This document shows positions 17,600 to 26,861 of a stretch of DNA of 36,710 bases, one piece after another. Origin of the DNA: Bacteroidota bacterium (GTDB lineage: Bacteria; Bacteroidota; Ignavibacteria; Ignavibacteriales; Ignavibacteriaceae); NCBI GenBank assembly GCA_023453665.1, contig JAEXTA010000228.1:1-36710 (forward strand), read 5' to 3'. Within the stretch, counting starts at the first letter, position 1. Each line of letters begins with the position of its first letter. Under the pieces are notes generated by a model. The model made no database searches. It saw nothing but the letters and a program-made list of their open reading frames with translations, and was not told where the DNA came from. The position numbers and the translations under genes are program-made.

Positions 17600-20500
17600 G
17601 GTACAAACTTTATTATCAATGTTGCTTCGTTGGTTCCAGCAGCATTGTAGTCTTCAATGCCTATGTACCATTCTGATGGATCAGTAGTTAAGTCTGATGC
17701 GATATAAAATGTTATCCAGGTATTTTGTGCAAGCGTTCCATAGGTATCTACAAGCTCCTGTAGCAAACTTGAGAGATCTGGGGTTTGTATCGTTGATCCT
17801 GATGTCCAGGTTAAATTACCGCTTGCCGGCCATCTTACACTTGCAGTGGTTAATACTTTTGCTACTCCGCTCACTCCACTCATCGGAGAATGTGCCTGTA
17901 TAGTTGGAGCAGTGGAGTTGATAGTATCATTCAACCATAATCTTACAGCATGATCATTGCTGAAAGCAAAGCCGTCATTCTGATAAAATGTGATTTTAGT
18001 TGCTGATAGAATTGTACTACCGGAAGGAATATCAACCGGCAATTGAAATCTAAACCATCCGTATGATCTGGTATTTCCACCTTCCCACCAACCAGAATAA
18101 ATAACATCACTTTCACCGCTTGGAAATATTCCATATCCAAAATTCAATTCACCGTCATCACCATTTGCAACAATATGAATCGGTGATGTAGTAACCGTAT
18201 CACCACTACCTGTAAGATTTATTCTTGCGGTGTCAGTCGCAGTACTCCACCATACCCAAGTACCACTACTATCAGCACCAGTCCATAACTTAAAATTATA
18301 GTTAGTATTATAACTAAAAGTTTTTGATGTGATTATTGTATCAAGATTCCCTGATGAAGCTCTGACTAAGATTGTACTGTCAGCATATCGATTGGCGGGA
18401 ATTGAAGTTCCGAAATTTATTCTCATTGTGTCTGTATCAGCATCAACCTGCGACTGAATTCTAACAGAATCATCACCAAGCAAGGTGACAATGAATTGAG
18501 ATGGAGGACTCATCAGCGGAGATCCACCATAATTATTCACTGAAAGGCTATCAAATAAAATTGCGCTTACTCTGTTTGCATTCCGGATAAAAGGATAACG
18601 ATAATATCCGCCTGTGTGATACTGGTAGTTCCTTAAATAACCAACCATTGAGACTGATGGTAAGTTATCCTTCAGAACTAATTTTATTGAATTTCCTCCG
18701 CTTACATAACCTGTGTCAACCATCAATGAATCATCATTGATGTACCAGTAATCATCATGATCAACAGCTAATGTATCTGAATAAAAAACATTCTGATCGA
18801 AGTACACAGTAACAGTTGAGTCATTTGCTGTATATGCAATTGAATCAACAACGGGATTTGTGTAACCTGAATAATAATGCTGCCTGTACAACCAGGTCCC
18901 AATATTTTTATACTCAGAAAATTGCAGATGACATTGATCTACGTTAAAGCCGGTGAAACCTGCAATTCCTATTATATCAACATTAGGTTTTAACGACAGC
19001 TTTCTTTGCAGTTCAAAAGTCCTGCCTTCAAAATTCAAACAAGAGTGCATACCGGCTTGAACAACCGTGAATTGATTACCATTGATTCTTGCACCTAAAT
19101 TAACATCCCATAAACCAGCAAGAGAATCAAAGTATTCTGAATACTCTTCAAAGTTTCCTACAGTTTCAGACTCGATCTGCCACCAATAAACCCTTGTCCA
19201 GCCGTTGATGTGCTGCCTTCTGCTTTGAACAGCATCTCTCAATTGAGTGTAATAAGTATCTCCACCCAAGTGTTGAGTGATTGAACTTCCACCGACAGCG
19301 CCATTTTGAATATAAACTGGAATACCTCTTTTATTAACTAAAGAGTCTGCTAAGATTGCTGCTGAAGTTCCAATAAAGCCCCAATTCCAATTTACATCAT
19401 TGGCTTTAGTAATACCGTTCCAGCCAATATATGTTTGAATCCATTGGCTTTCTACTAATTGATTTGCAAGAGAATCTGAATAACCGGTTACATCTTGAAT
19501 TGCATTACTCTGACCACTAATCAAATAAGCGTTTCCAACAAGAAGTCCTGAAGCCGTATCAATTACGGAAGCATCTTTGAACAATCGAAGTGTGTAATAA
19601 GTTGTATCTGCAGGAATATTAATTGAAACTGAAAAGTTAGATGAATCACATCCATCATAACTTAACATTTCCGTATCTGATAAAAATAAAACTCCGTTCT
19701 TGTAAAGTGCTAATCTTACTGAATCAACTCCCTGAAGTGCCGTGTGACCTGTAACAGTTATATTCTTGTAACCATTTTGTTGGACAAGAAAATCATTATT
19801 TGCAAATGGAATTCCTGCGGTTGTGAAATGGTTTGTTGCACTGCAAGGAACATAGGGATTCTGATAAGCTCCGATAGAAACAAGCGTGTCCGGGACTTCC
19901 TGCCAATTCAGATCAACAGCCATTCCGTTAAATGTTCCTGCATAAAGAGCCGGTGAACCTGCAACAGGCTGCAGCGATCCTCTGTCACTATCGTTGTTGT
20001 ATGATGAATCAACAACCTGGGCAGGAAGAAAAATATTTGAAAAGAATTTATCTGTATAACCTGTTCCGAATTCCTCCATATCACGTTCGTTCCAGGAGTG
20101 ACTTCCAATAGAAAGATCATAAGAAGATCCATTCCAGGTAATACTTCCATTTCCTGAAGCGGGCCAGTAACGTGCAACGTATCGAGCTTTGTCTCCGCCT
20201 TGAGGATTGTTATAAAGATTATGATGCCAGCTCGAATAATTCAAATACCATCTTCCCCAGTCATCGCGTCCGGGTCCCCAGGTTGCTCTTGTTGTATCTC
20301 CACCAGGATAGGTGAACATAATATTTTTTCCACCGGCAATCATCCATCCTGAATATCCGTTACCACTTCCGCCTACATAAAGATTGTTAAAAATGTTTGC
20401 GCCGATTCCCTGGAATGCGATCACAGGATAAGTTGAATTGTCATTCAGATCTCCGTTGTGTGTATTATCCGGCCAGCTTGTTTCTGCAGGAAGTCCATAT

Positions 20501-22074
20501 CCGAAACCTGTTCCGGAGTTATTCATAAATCGTATATCAACGCACGTTCGAATATCAAAAGCAAAGTTGCCGTCACCACTCATATTGTTTCCGATCACCT
20601 GGTTATAGCAGACCAGAGCATTGTGATTCGGTCCGCGCTGTGCCATTATCTTAATACCATTGTTCCAGGTATTAAAAACTTTGTTGTAGGCAATTACAAC
20701 CCGTAAACCATAACCGACATCAATTCCATCCTGTCCTTGCGCGCTGCCTGTGTTCGCAACTACATTTCGATAGATTACCCAGTCAATTCCTCCTGATGAA
20801 GAACCGATTGCGTCATCACTTGAATAAATATTCTGAAACAGACAATTGTAAATGTAAAGTGAATCAGCAAAACCTCTGTTAACAGAATCATAAGCAACTA
20901 CATTTGTTTCCTGCAGATACATCCCGATCATTCCGCTTGCACCAGAGCCAGTTCCTATATGTTGACAATCAATCCATCTGAAATTATCGGCACGTTGACC
21001 TGAAGGAACATTAAATCCGATCGTGCCGGCAAAATGAATTCTCCGGAAAGTAATGTGATTACCGCGTTCAATGTAAATTATCTCTCCGGATGTTGTTCTA
21101 TCCACTACGGGTAAAGGACCGGTATCATTCCAGGGTTCAATCACTATCGGTGCATTAAAACGACCACTCCACGCTTGAGTAAACGGCAAAAGTATTCTTG
21201 AAGATGAAGCAAATGTGTCTGTGTTCTTTAGTTTGATATGTCGTCCGGGAACATTTGCATAAATATCATTCTGAATATTTGTAACTGAATAAACTTTAGC
21301 ATTTAATGAATCACTACCAAAGCCGTTTCCTGTTGCAGATGCAGCATACCATATAGTATCTCCGACAGTATTCACTGCCCAGCTTGAATCAACAGCAGTA
21401 AAATCAGAAGTGTCTGTGCTATTAACCGCAGCTATTTTGAAATGCCAGACTTCATCATAATATCTTCCGGTAAAAGTTAAGGGAAGATTACCAACAGCCA
21501 CTAATGAATCTTTGAAGCGTGAACCATCTCTCCATATCGATGTATGATTCTGAAAACTTCTCTGTTGAATCAGAACGTGAGTTGCATTCGGATCAAGATC
21601 ATCAGCATCGACTGTGATTGATCCAGAGCCAGATGAAAGTAAAAGAGTTGGCATTGCCAGCTGATCTGGAATTCCTATGTAAGCAGTATCCGTTATCGCA
21701 CCAGACCATTTGCCGGTTTCGGAACTTCTCAGATATAATAATGCGTAAAAGGTTTGTCCGTCAACAGCGCTTACATCAACATTGTCGCTAATGTCTGTTG
21801 GCGCATTGTGATAATATGAGAAAGCAGTACCATCATACCGGCTTGCTGGATAAGAACCCTCTTTGATCAGAACCAGACAACTATCATAAGCAACTGGTGT
21901 ATTACTGAAACCATCAGCAAAAACATCTAATGTTCCATCTCCAACATCAGTGATCGTGAATGTTTCCGGAAGTTGAGGAACACCGCTCCATGCACTATGA
22001 TAGAACGCAAATGGTTTCTGCTGAGGGAATAGATTTAAAGAAAAAACTAAGATGAGAAAAAAAAATATTTTCAT
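17596..22074 (-). CDS. Tailspike: beta-helix plus SGNH acetylesterase, with signal peptide
   Basis: A 1,492-residue protein. Residues 1-19 look like a Sec signal peptide (MKIFFFLILVFSLNLFPQQ). Residues about 60-250 are fibronectin-like. Residues about 290-590 form a right-handed beta-helix, pectate-lyase-like, with repeated short N/D-rich turns (FRRIHFAG, YIYNCLFQNI, VIYRNVVANT). An SGNH/sialate O-acetylesterase-like domain follows, with SGQSNA (Ser856), GGSS and DQCH (Asp1046, His1049; DxxH catalytic pair). The last 200 residues resemble carbohydrate-binding DNRLRE-like modules. Cleavage and deacetylation of a surface polysaccharide during adsorption is inferred. AGGAG precedes the ATG, 1 base after the upstream fibre stop. 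The signal peptide is unexpected for a virion protein. Confidence 0.8.
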   Translation of the reverse strand: MKIFFFLILVFSLNLFPQQKPFAFYHSAWSGVPQLPETFTITDVGDGTLDVFADGFSNTPVAYDSCLVLIKEGSYPASRYDGTAFSYYHNAPTDISDNVDVSAVDGQTFYALLYLRSSETGKWSGAITDTAYIGIPDQLAMPTLLLSSGSGSITVDADDLDPNATHVLIQQRSFQNHTSIWRDGSRFKDSLVAVGNLPLTFTGRYYDEVWHFKIAAVNSTDTSDFTAVDSSWAVNTVGDTIWYAASATGNGFGSDSLNAKVYSVTNIQNDIYANVPGRHIKLKNTDTFASSSRILLPFTQAWSGRFNAPIVIEPWNDTGPLPVVDRTTSGEIIYIERGNHITFRRIHFAGTIGFNVPSGQRADNFRWIDCQHIGTGSGASGMIGMYLQETNVVAYDSVNRGFADSLYIYNCLFQNIYSSDDAIGSSSGGIDWVIYRNVVANTGSAQGQDGIDVGYGLRVVIAYNKVFNTWNNGIKIMAQRGPNHNALVCYNQVIGNNMSGDGNFAFDIRTCVDIRFMNNSGTGFGYGLPAETSWPDNTHNGDLNDNSTYPVIAFQGIGANIFNNLYVGGSGNGYSGWMIAGGKNIMFTYPGGDTTRATWGPGRDDWGRWYLNYSSWHHNLYNNPQGGDKARYVARYWPASGNGSITWNGSSYDLSIGSHSWNERDMEEFGTGYTDKFFSNIFLPAQVVDSSYNNDSDRGSLQPVAGSPALYAGTFNGMAVDLNWQEVPDTLVSIGAYQNPYVPCSATNHFTTAGIPFANNDFLVQQNGYKNITVTGHTALQGVDSVRLALYKNGVLFLSDTEMLSYDGCDSSNFSVSINIPADTTYYTLRLFKDASVIDTASGLLVGNAYLISGQSNAIQDVTGYSDSLANQLVESQWIQTYIGWNGITKANDVNWNWGFIGTSAAILADSLVNKRGIPVYIQNGAVGGSSITQHLGGDTYYTQLRDAVQSRRQHINGWTRVYWWQIESETVGNFEEYSEYFDSLAGLWDVNLGARINGNQFTVVQAGMHSCLNFEGRTFELQRKLSLKPNVDIIGIAGFTGFNVDQCHLQFSEYKNIGTWLYRQHYYSGYTNPVVDSIAYTANDSTVTVYFDQNVFYSDTLAVDHDDYWYINDDSLMVDTGYVSGGNSIKLVLKDNLPSVSMVGYLRNYQYHTGGYYRYPFIRNANRVSAILFDSLSVNNYGGSPLMSPPSQFIVTLLGDDSVRIQSQVDADTDTMRINFGTSIPANRYADSTILVRASSGNLDTIITSKTFSYNTNYNFKLWTGADSSGTWVWWSTATDTARINLTGSGDTVTTSPIHIVANGDDGELNFGYGIFPSGESDVIYSGWWEGGNTRSYGWFRFQLPVDIPSGSTILSATKITFYQNDGFAFSNDHAVRLWLNDTINSTAPTIQAHSPMSGVSGVAKVLTTASVRWPASGNLTWTSGSTIQTPDLSSLLQELVDTYGTLAQNTWITFYIASDLTTDPSEWYIGIEDYNAAGTNEATLIIKFVP

Positions 22075-22075
22075 A

Positions 22076-23710
22076 TCACTCCTGAGGCAGGTAGTAAACG
22101 TAAGCTGCTTTTATTTTGTTATTCATTCGATAAAAAGTAAATGAAACACTTTCAACACCATCCGGGGCAGTTGGCGGCGCACCCTCTGGCCAGTACACTG
22201 TTGTATCTGTAAATGTGATAGTCCAAGATGTTGAAGTAAGAGAAAGATCAAGTGTTATAACCTGCCCTTCCTGAGTATTCAGAAAATTAAACTCCCTGTT
22301 ATCATTTACAGTTGCATAAAACATATTGCTTGTTTTCCAATCAACGTTGGCGATCAGTGTTCCCAGGTTAACAGGAGTTGAATACAAGGCTTCAGTTCCC
22401 ATTGGTCCGTCAATTACCGGTTCTTTCAAAACCGAATCTTTTAATACCTGTAAACTATAATTAGGAACATTATTCAAACTCAGACTTGTTTTGAATGCAA
22501 TGTAATCAGCAGAGCCAAGCAATGTTTGAACGTTTGTACTGGGTGTAATTCCCGCCCAGGTTGTTAAATCAGCATCATAAGCCTGTACGTTTGTTCCTAT
22601 CACTAACCCAAGCAATGTTCGCATTGAGGAATAATTAGCTGCGCCCAGTAAAGACAAAGTATTTGCTGAAGGAGTTACACCAGCATACGAAGTAAGATCG
22701 GCATCATAAGCCTGTACGTTGGTTCCAATTACTAAACCCAGATTAGTTCTCATTGCAGAAAAATCCGCAGAGCCAAGAAACGTTTGGATGTTAGCACTCG
22801 GAGTTATTCCTGAATAAGTTGTAAGATCAGGATCGTATGCTTGTACATTAGTTCCTATGGTTAAAGCTAACTGAGTCCGGATTGCCGAATAATCTGCAGC
22901 TCCCAGGAGTGACTGAATATTTGCGCTTGGGGTTATACCTGCATAAGTAGTTAAATCAGCATCAGCATTTTGTTTGCCTGTTAACAGTGCATCGCTCATT
23001 GCCTTGCTGTACGATCGGGTTGAATCAGCTTTAAGATTTAATGCATTCTGCAGATCAGTTTGTGATGAAAGAGTCCCTGTTATACTTCCCCAGGAAGTTG
23101 AACCGGCTTCAATTGCAGATATTAAAGCATCTACCATTGGCTTATCGTAGTAATCAGCTGTATCTGATGCATTCAGTTTTGTATTGAGTGCAGCATTAAG
23201 ATCTGATTGATCACCAAGTGTTCCTGAGATACTTCCCCAGCTTGGTGTACCGGTAGAGCCGGCAAGATAACTCACTGATGAAAGACCGTTTAGCAGTACA
23301 AGTTTTTTTGATGTGTCTGAAGAATTTATCATCTCCGGATTACCGTTCCAGATACTTCTTACTCTAATAGAATCATCTGAAAAAATTCCTTTGATGTGTT
23401 TTCCCTTGATGATAACCTTACCCAGGAAGCTCACATTCACTGAGTCACGCAGTTTTATAAATGTGCTGTCAAGCTGATACACACCAGGTGCAAATTCAAC
23501 TGTGGGAATGTTTGTTGGTCCCTTAAGTTTAAATGCAGCATCAAAAGCTTTTCTTATTCCTGCAGTGTCGGGTGCAAATTTCCCGGCAGCCCATCCAACC
23601 TGGATAAGATTTTTCTCTGCTGCATACTGCTGTGCGCCTGCAGATGTAAACAATAACAATGTCATCACTGCAAGTAAAATCAAATACAAAAAATTCTGTC
23701 GGAGTTTCAT
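22076..23710 (-). CDS. Tail fibre protein with signal peptide and 43-residue repeats
   Basis: A 544-residue protein. Residues 1-27 are a clear Sec-type signal peptide ending TSAGAQQ. A segment at about 40-110 (PTVEFAPGVYQLDS) resembles the start of a pectate-lyase-like helix. Then come tail-fibre shaft motifs (SSQTDLQNALNLKAD) and four copies of a 43-residue unit with the pattern DLTTYAGITPSANIQSLLG and GTNVQAYD. The last 110 residues form a distinct tip (STSWTITFTDTTVYWPEG). Its position after the tube and fibre-like genes and these shaft repeats support a trimeric fibre; AAGGAA lies before the ATG. The signal peptide is anomalous for a virion part. It is coupled to the tailspike gene by a 1-base gap. 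Confidence 0.78.
   Translation of the reverse strand: MKLRQNFLYLILLAVMTLLLFTSAGAQQYAAEKNLIQVGWAAGKFAPDTAGIRKAFDAAFKLKGPTNIPTVEFAPGVYQLDSTFIKLRDSVNVSFLGKVIIKGKHIKGIFSDDSIRVRSIWNGNPEMINSSDTSKKLVLLNGLSSVSYLAGSTGTPSWGSISGTLGDQSDLNAALNTKLNASDTADYYDKPMVDALISAIEAGSTSWGSITGTLSSQTDLQNALNLKADSTRSYSKAMSDALLTGKQNADADLTTYAGITPSANIQSLLGAADYSAIRTQLALTIGTNVQAYDPDLTTYSGITPSANIQTFLGSADFSAMRTNLGLVIGTNVQAYDADLTSYAGVTPSANTLSLLGAANYSSMRTLLGLVIGTNVQAYDADLTTWAGITPSTNVQTLLGSADYIAFKTSLSLNNVPNYSLQVLKDSVLKEPVIDGPMGTEALYSTPVNLGTLIANVDWKTSNMFYATVNDNREFNFLNTQEGQVITLDLSLTSTSWTITFTDTTVYWPEGAPPTAPDGVESVSFTFYRMNNKIKAAYVYYLPQE
22460..22957 (-). repeat. Four 129-base repeats coding tail-fibre shaft units
   Basis: Units start at 22957, 22828, 22699 and 22570; the last is degenerate and incomplete. 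They encode 43-residue repeats, with the strongest conservation in the GTNVQAYD block. Such repeats can expand or contract by recombination and change fibre length. Confidence 0.8.
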
Positions 23711-23737
23711 AGTATTCCTTCGTTAAAAAATTTCAAA

Positions 23738-24391
23738 CTAATTGAAGAAGATCTTCCACGCTGTTCCGTTTGACTCAACCCATACATTATCACCTTCATT
23801 CTGGAGAATGATAAGATCAGTCGTATCATGCTTCTTAATCGTAAATGGATTTTCTCCATCATTATAAAAGCGATATCGCTTTGTGGGCATTGTTGCAGGG
23901 TTGGGCAGGGTAACGTTTAATGCTGCGGTATCTGTGTCTGCGTAAATAGTATCATCATAACCATCAAGTGTTTTGTTTGCACTTATGGTTTCACTTGCAG
24001 AGCCGTTCTGAAATGGAATCTGCGCAACATCTTCTTCACTTGCAGGTGGTTCACCGCTTGCAGTTATGTCACCATAGTAATAAGTTGTTGAGCCATCCGT
24101 TGCGTTGAAAATCAATTTGTACTGATACCCTGAATCTGGTATCAGATAATTTTTTTCATACTCGGTCAGATGTGCAGAAACAGTTCCATCAACTAAATTA
24201 AATGAAATCTCTTCATCGCTTCCGCCGTCTTTGATTGACTTCTTCAGAATATGTGTAAGAACTTTTTGTTCAACTCTGAAGTGAATAAGTTCATTGCCGG
24301 TTAACGGTATCAGCCCGAGTATTTCGGAAAAATCAAATTCCTGGCTGAAACCTCCGGCACCTCTTTCTATTGCTATGTTTAATACTGGCAT
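23738..24391 (-). CDS. Tail structural protein with fibre-like C-terminal domain
   Basis: A 217-residue protein. The N-terminal half (residues 1-110) resembles the immunoglobulin-like start domains of baseplate or upper-fibre proteins (FDFSEILGLIPLTGNELIHF). The C-terminal half (residues about 135-217; TISANKTLDGYDDTIYADTD, then DNVWVESNGTAWKIFFN) is a beta-rich module seen at the ends of many tail fibre and collar proteins. It lies immediately after the major tail protein and before the fibre genes, so it may be an adaptor between tail and fibre. AAGGAA precedes the ATG. The exact family is not recognised. Confidence 0.6.
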   Translation of the reverse strand: MPVLNIAIERGAGGFSQEFDFSEILGLIPLTGNELIHFRVEQKVLTHILKKSIKDGGSDEEISFNLVDGTVSAHLTEYEKNYLIPDSGYQYKLIFNATDGSTTYYYGDITASGEPPASEEDVAQIPFQNGSASETISANKTLDGYDDTIYADTDTAALNVTLPNPATMPTKRYRFYNDGENPFTIKKHDTTDLIILQNEGDNVWVESNGTAWKIFFN

Positions 24392-24403
24392 AATAAAATT
24401 TCC

Positions 24404-25408
24404 TTATCCGATTGTTAATGTGCTAAGGTCATCCGATACAACCACTCTGCGTATTGATACCTGACCCTTTTGCATAAATGGCAGTGACCTTTTTGTTTTA
24501 CTGTTCTTTAAGTCAGCAATGTTGCTGATCGTATTTGCCTTAACAACAATCATTCTCTGGCTTCCGTCTGGCATTTCATAAGTATATTTCATAGCTGCAA
24601 ACAACTTGTCAGCCCACAACTCATTTAATCGCTGTACGGATGCATTGGTGCCTATGGTTGAAATGTCAAGCTCCATATAACCAGGATTGTTTCTCTTGGT
24701 TTTACCTTTTTGATTTGTTACAGTCTTTAACGAAAAAGTATGTGAGTCAATTTCTTCTTCAGTAAATACCTCTACATAACTGCCGCTACGCAGTATCTCA
24801 ATCTTTACTAAATCAGGTACAACCTGGTTATCGCTGTTCCATCCGGGCAGCGGGATGGATTGACGGATAATATTATTGGATGCAGCAGAATTAATATTTA
24901 TCGAAGTATTTTTTTTAAATGCAGCTTCAAGTGTATAAAGAATTTTTGCCTGTGTATCTTCAAGCCTGAATTCAAAGTCTAAACCAAGGTGAGTTTTGTT
25001 TGCGAAAGAGAAAAAATAAATTCCGTTATCCCAGTTCCTTCTCCACCATATACCACCGCCTGTTGTTGGTACTCCGGATGCATTGCCTTCGTAATCATAA
25101 AAACCTTCACTCACTGCAATTACATCAACACCGCCTGTGCGTGCCCATAATAACAGCCAGGCTAATCTTGCAAAGCCATTTGTCTCAAAACTTTCCCAGC
25201 TAAACTTTATAGCTTTTTTTCCGTTCAAAGAATTACCGAACGAATCAACAGGAACCTGGTAACCCTCTGTATCCATTGGTCGGTCACCCCCGGTTATTCC
25301 GATCGAAAATCCTGTTTCACCTGAAGGTAAAGCAATACCTGCCGCATACGAAGGTAGATAACCTTTGCTTATTAAATGCAAATCTACAATTCCTGCTACA
25401 CTATCCAT
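24404..25408 (-). CDS. Major tail protein (tail tube), probable
   Basis: A 334-residue beta-rich protein with no signal peptide and no recognised motif. Its position directly after gp37 and before tail fibre and chaperone genes is the tube-protein slot in Mu-like siphophages, and the size fits a two-domain tube subunit. The N-terminus runs MDSVAGIVDLHLISKGYLPS; GarGly/aromatic-rich loops follow near residue 110 (GGGIWWRRNWDNGIYFF). GAGGAAA precedes the ATG. No sheath gene is seen nearby, which argues for a non-contractile tail. An alternative is a collar or other major virion protein. Confidence 0.55.
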   Translation of the reverse strand: MDSVAGIVDLHLISKGYLPSYAAGIALPSGETGFSIGITGGDRPMDTEGYQVPVDSFGNSLNGKKAIKFSWESFETNGFARLAWLLLWARTGGVDVIAVSEGFYDYEGNASGVPTTGGGIWWRRNWDNGIYFFSFANKTHLGLDFEFRLEDTQAKILYTLEAAFKKNTSININSAASNNIIRQSIPLPGWNSDNQVVPDLVKIEILRSGSYVEVFTEEEIDSHTFSLKTVTNQKGKTKRNNPGYMELDISTIGTNASVQRLNELWADKLFAAMKYTYEMPDGSQRMIVVKANTISNIADLKNSKTKRSLPFMQKGQVSIRRVVVSDDLSTLTIG

Positions 25409-25420
25409 TGTTTCCTCTTT

Positions 25421-25876
25421 CTAATTAATCTGTTGAAATTCTGTTGGCACTATAAACAGAATTGAGTGCTCGTAAAATTGTTTACTTTCATCAGCTTCAG
25501 GTGTTAAGTATTCATCATTCGATGCATACACTCTGTCAACCTTACTGATTGCTTTTATTTTTATTCCGGATACGGAATCAATCGCTGCATCGATCATATC
25601 ATCTCTGAAACCAATTCCTTTTTCAATTCTTATTTGAAGCAGACCCGCAATTCTCATATCCCTGTTTTGATGAACAATATTTCTTCCTGCAGGATCAGAT
25701 AACTTGCTTCCATCATAATGAAGTACTAAAGCACCGTTTTGATGATTGGTTTTATAATCCTCAATACGACCTTTCTCCAGCATATCAACGTGAATCTGAT
25801 CACCCAGATCAGTTTTTAGTTTATCGAACAGCAGCTGCTTTGCTTCTTTTATTTTTATTACCAGTGGATCAGCCAT
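25421..25876 (-). CDS. Mu gp37-like head-tail/tail completion protein (DUF1834-like)
   Basis: A 151-residue protein in the position of Mu gp37. The pattern GALVLHYDGSKLS, then a beta-strand region RIAGLLQIRIEKG, and a C-terminal EHSILFIVPTEFQQ fit the tail completion/neck family. It overlaps the upstream lysis-cassette gene by one base (TAATG). Here it is separated from gp36 by four inserted genes (Acb2-like, endolysin, holin, spanin-like), whereas Mu-like phages usually keep gp36 and gp37 adjacent. It probably joins head and tail. Confidence 0.65.
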   Translation of the reverse strand: MADPLVIKIKEAKQLLFDKLKTDLGDQIHVDMLEKGRIEDYKTNHQNGALVLHYDGSKLSDPAGRNIVHQNRDMRIAGLLQIRIEKGIGFRDDMIDAAIDSVSGIKIKAISKVDRVYASNDEYLTPEADESKQFYEHSILFIVPTEFQQIN

Positions 25877-26535
25877 TAGTTTAAAGGGATATTAAATTCA
25901 ATTTTACTCATTGGTTGAAAGCCATTAAAAGACTCTTCCAACCGGTTATAAAATCCTGCTGAAGCTCTCACATTAAAAAACCAGACCTTGTGCTGGTAAG
26001 AAAGCTCAGCGTATTTGTAAACTTCAATTTCATTTTTCCATAACTGAAAACTTCCAACGTGCACAGCCCATTCATTTTCTTTTTCAGTTGTAATAAAAAT
26101 ACTGTCGGTGATTGTCGTCTCAGTTGTTTTGTAAACAGTATCAACTCTTACAATTGTAGTTTGCTTTATATCAGCTTTTACTTTTATATCAGCGCTATCA
26201 ACACCCGGGTAAGTTGTAACATTTACTTTTACAGTACCCGATTTAAGATTAAATGTCTTATTAAGCGTTGATGAATCTTGCCGATTGCCTACTGCCAACT
26301 GCCTACTGCCTACTGAAGACTCTCTCCACAAATCCGGGTAAACCACATCGCTATCTTCAAACGATTCATACTTAAACGACGTATCGGGTAAACCAATCTT
26401 TGTTTCAATCGAAGTTGTTGTGGTGGTGGTCCGCGAAGATGTCACCTCAGGCAAATCAGGATAAATAAATTTTCCAATCAGAAATCCGATCAGTAAACAG
26501 ACTATTGAAAACAATGTGAATTTTGTTTTGCTCAT
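25876..26535 (-). CDS. Membrane-anchored lysis accessory protein, possible spanin
   Basis: A 219-residue protein with one N-terminal transmembrane helix (about residues 7-25; SIVCLLIGFLIGKFIY), then a Thr-rich, strand-rich periplasmic part and a C-terminal segment that looks like outer-membrane-directed beta strands (YAELSYQHKVWFFNVRASAG). Position directly after the holin, coupled by ATGA, suggests a lysis role such as an inner-membrane spanin or a fused spanin; it lacks a lipobox. Residues about 75-83 are encoded by four GCCWACT heptamer repeats, giving the low-complexity SVGSRQLAVGNRQ. No family is firmly recognised. Confidence 0.5.
   Translation of the reverse strand: MSKTKFTLFSIVCLLIGFLIGKFIYPDLPEVTSSRTTTTTTSIETKIGLPDTSFKYESFEDSDVVYPDLWRESSVGSRQLAVGNRQDSSTLNKTFNLKSGTVKVNVTTYPGVDSADIKVKADIKQTTIVRVDTVYKTTETTITDSIFITTEKENEWAVHVGSFQLWKNEIEVYKYAELSYQHKVWFFNVRASAGFYNRLEESFNGFQPMSKIEFNIPLN
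26287..26314. repeat. Heptamer tandem repeat inside a coding sequence
   Basis: Four tandem copies of GCCWACT (GCCTACT, GCCAACT, GCCTACT, GCCTACT) lie within the spanin-like gene. The 28 bases are not a multiple of 3, but the surrounding frame stays open. A related 7-base-period repeat is at 35809-35839. Confidence 0.85.
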
Positions 26536-26861
26536 TGTTGATCAGTCGCTTCTTCTTTTTTAGAAATTAAATCCTTGAACTTTTCGCCAATACTTTTACG
26601 CTGAACATTCGGGTCTTTTTTGTCAAAGTAATTTGCGACAATTCCTAAACCGATCGTTCCCATTAAAAGTATCATCCAGTTTTCAGGTATATCATTGATC
26701 ACACCATTCAACTCTGCATCCTTAAAAAATGCTCTAAGAAAAGTTGCTGCAATCAGAAGCTGGATTAATCTTTTCATCGAAGCTTTACCATTGTTCTCCT
26801 GAAGAAAAGATTTTAACCATTCAATCTGTGCAGCTATCCATTTCAAAATTTTAAGTGTCAT
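26532..26861 (-). CDS. Holin-like membrane protein
   Basis: A 109-residue protein. An amphipathic N-terminus is followed by two hydrophobic segments (about residues 31-46, RLIQLLIAATFLRAFF, and 60-78, WMILLMGTIGLGIVANYF) and a charged C-terminal tail (KSIGEKFKDLISKKEEATDQQ). Size, topology and position between endolysin and spanin-like genes, with ATGA overlaps at both ends, support a holin that opens the inner membrane to let the endolysin through. The family cannot be specified from sequence. Confidence 0.7.
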   Translation of the reverse strand: MTLKILKWIAAQIEWLKSFLQENNGKASMKRLIQLLIAATFLRAFFKDAELNGVINDIPENWMILLMGTIGLGIVANYFDKKDPNVQRKSIGEKFKDLISKKEEATDQQ

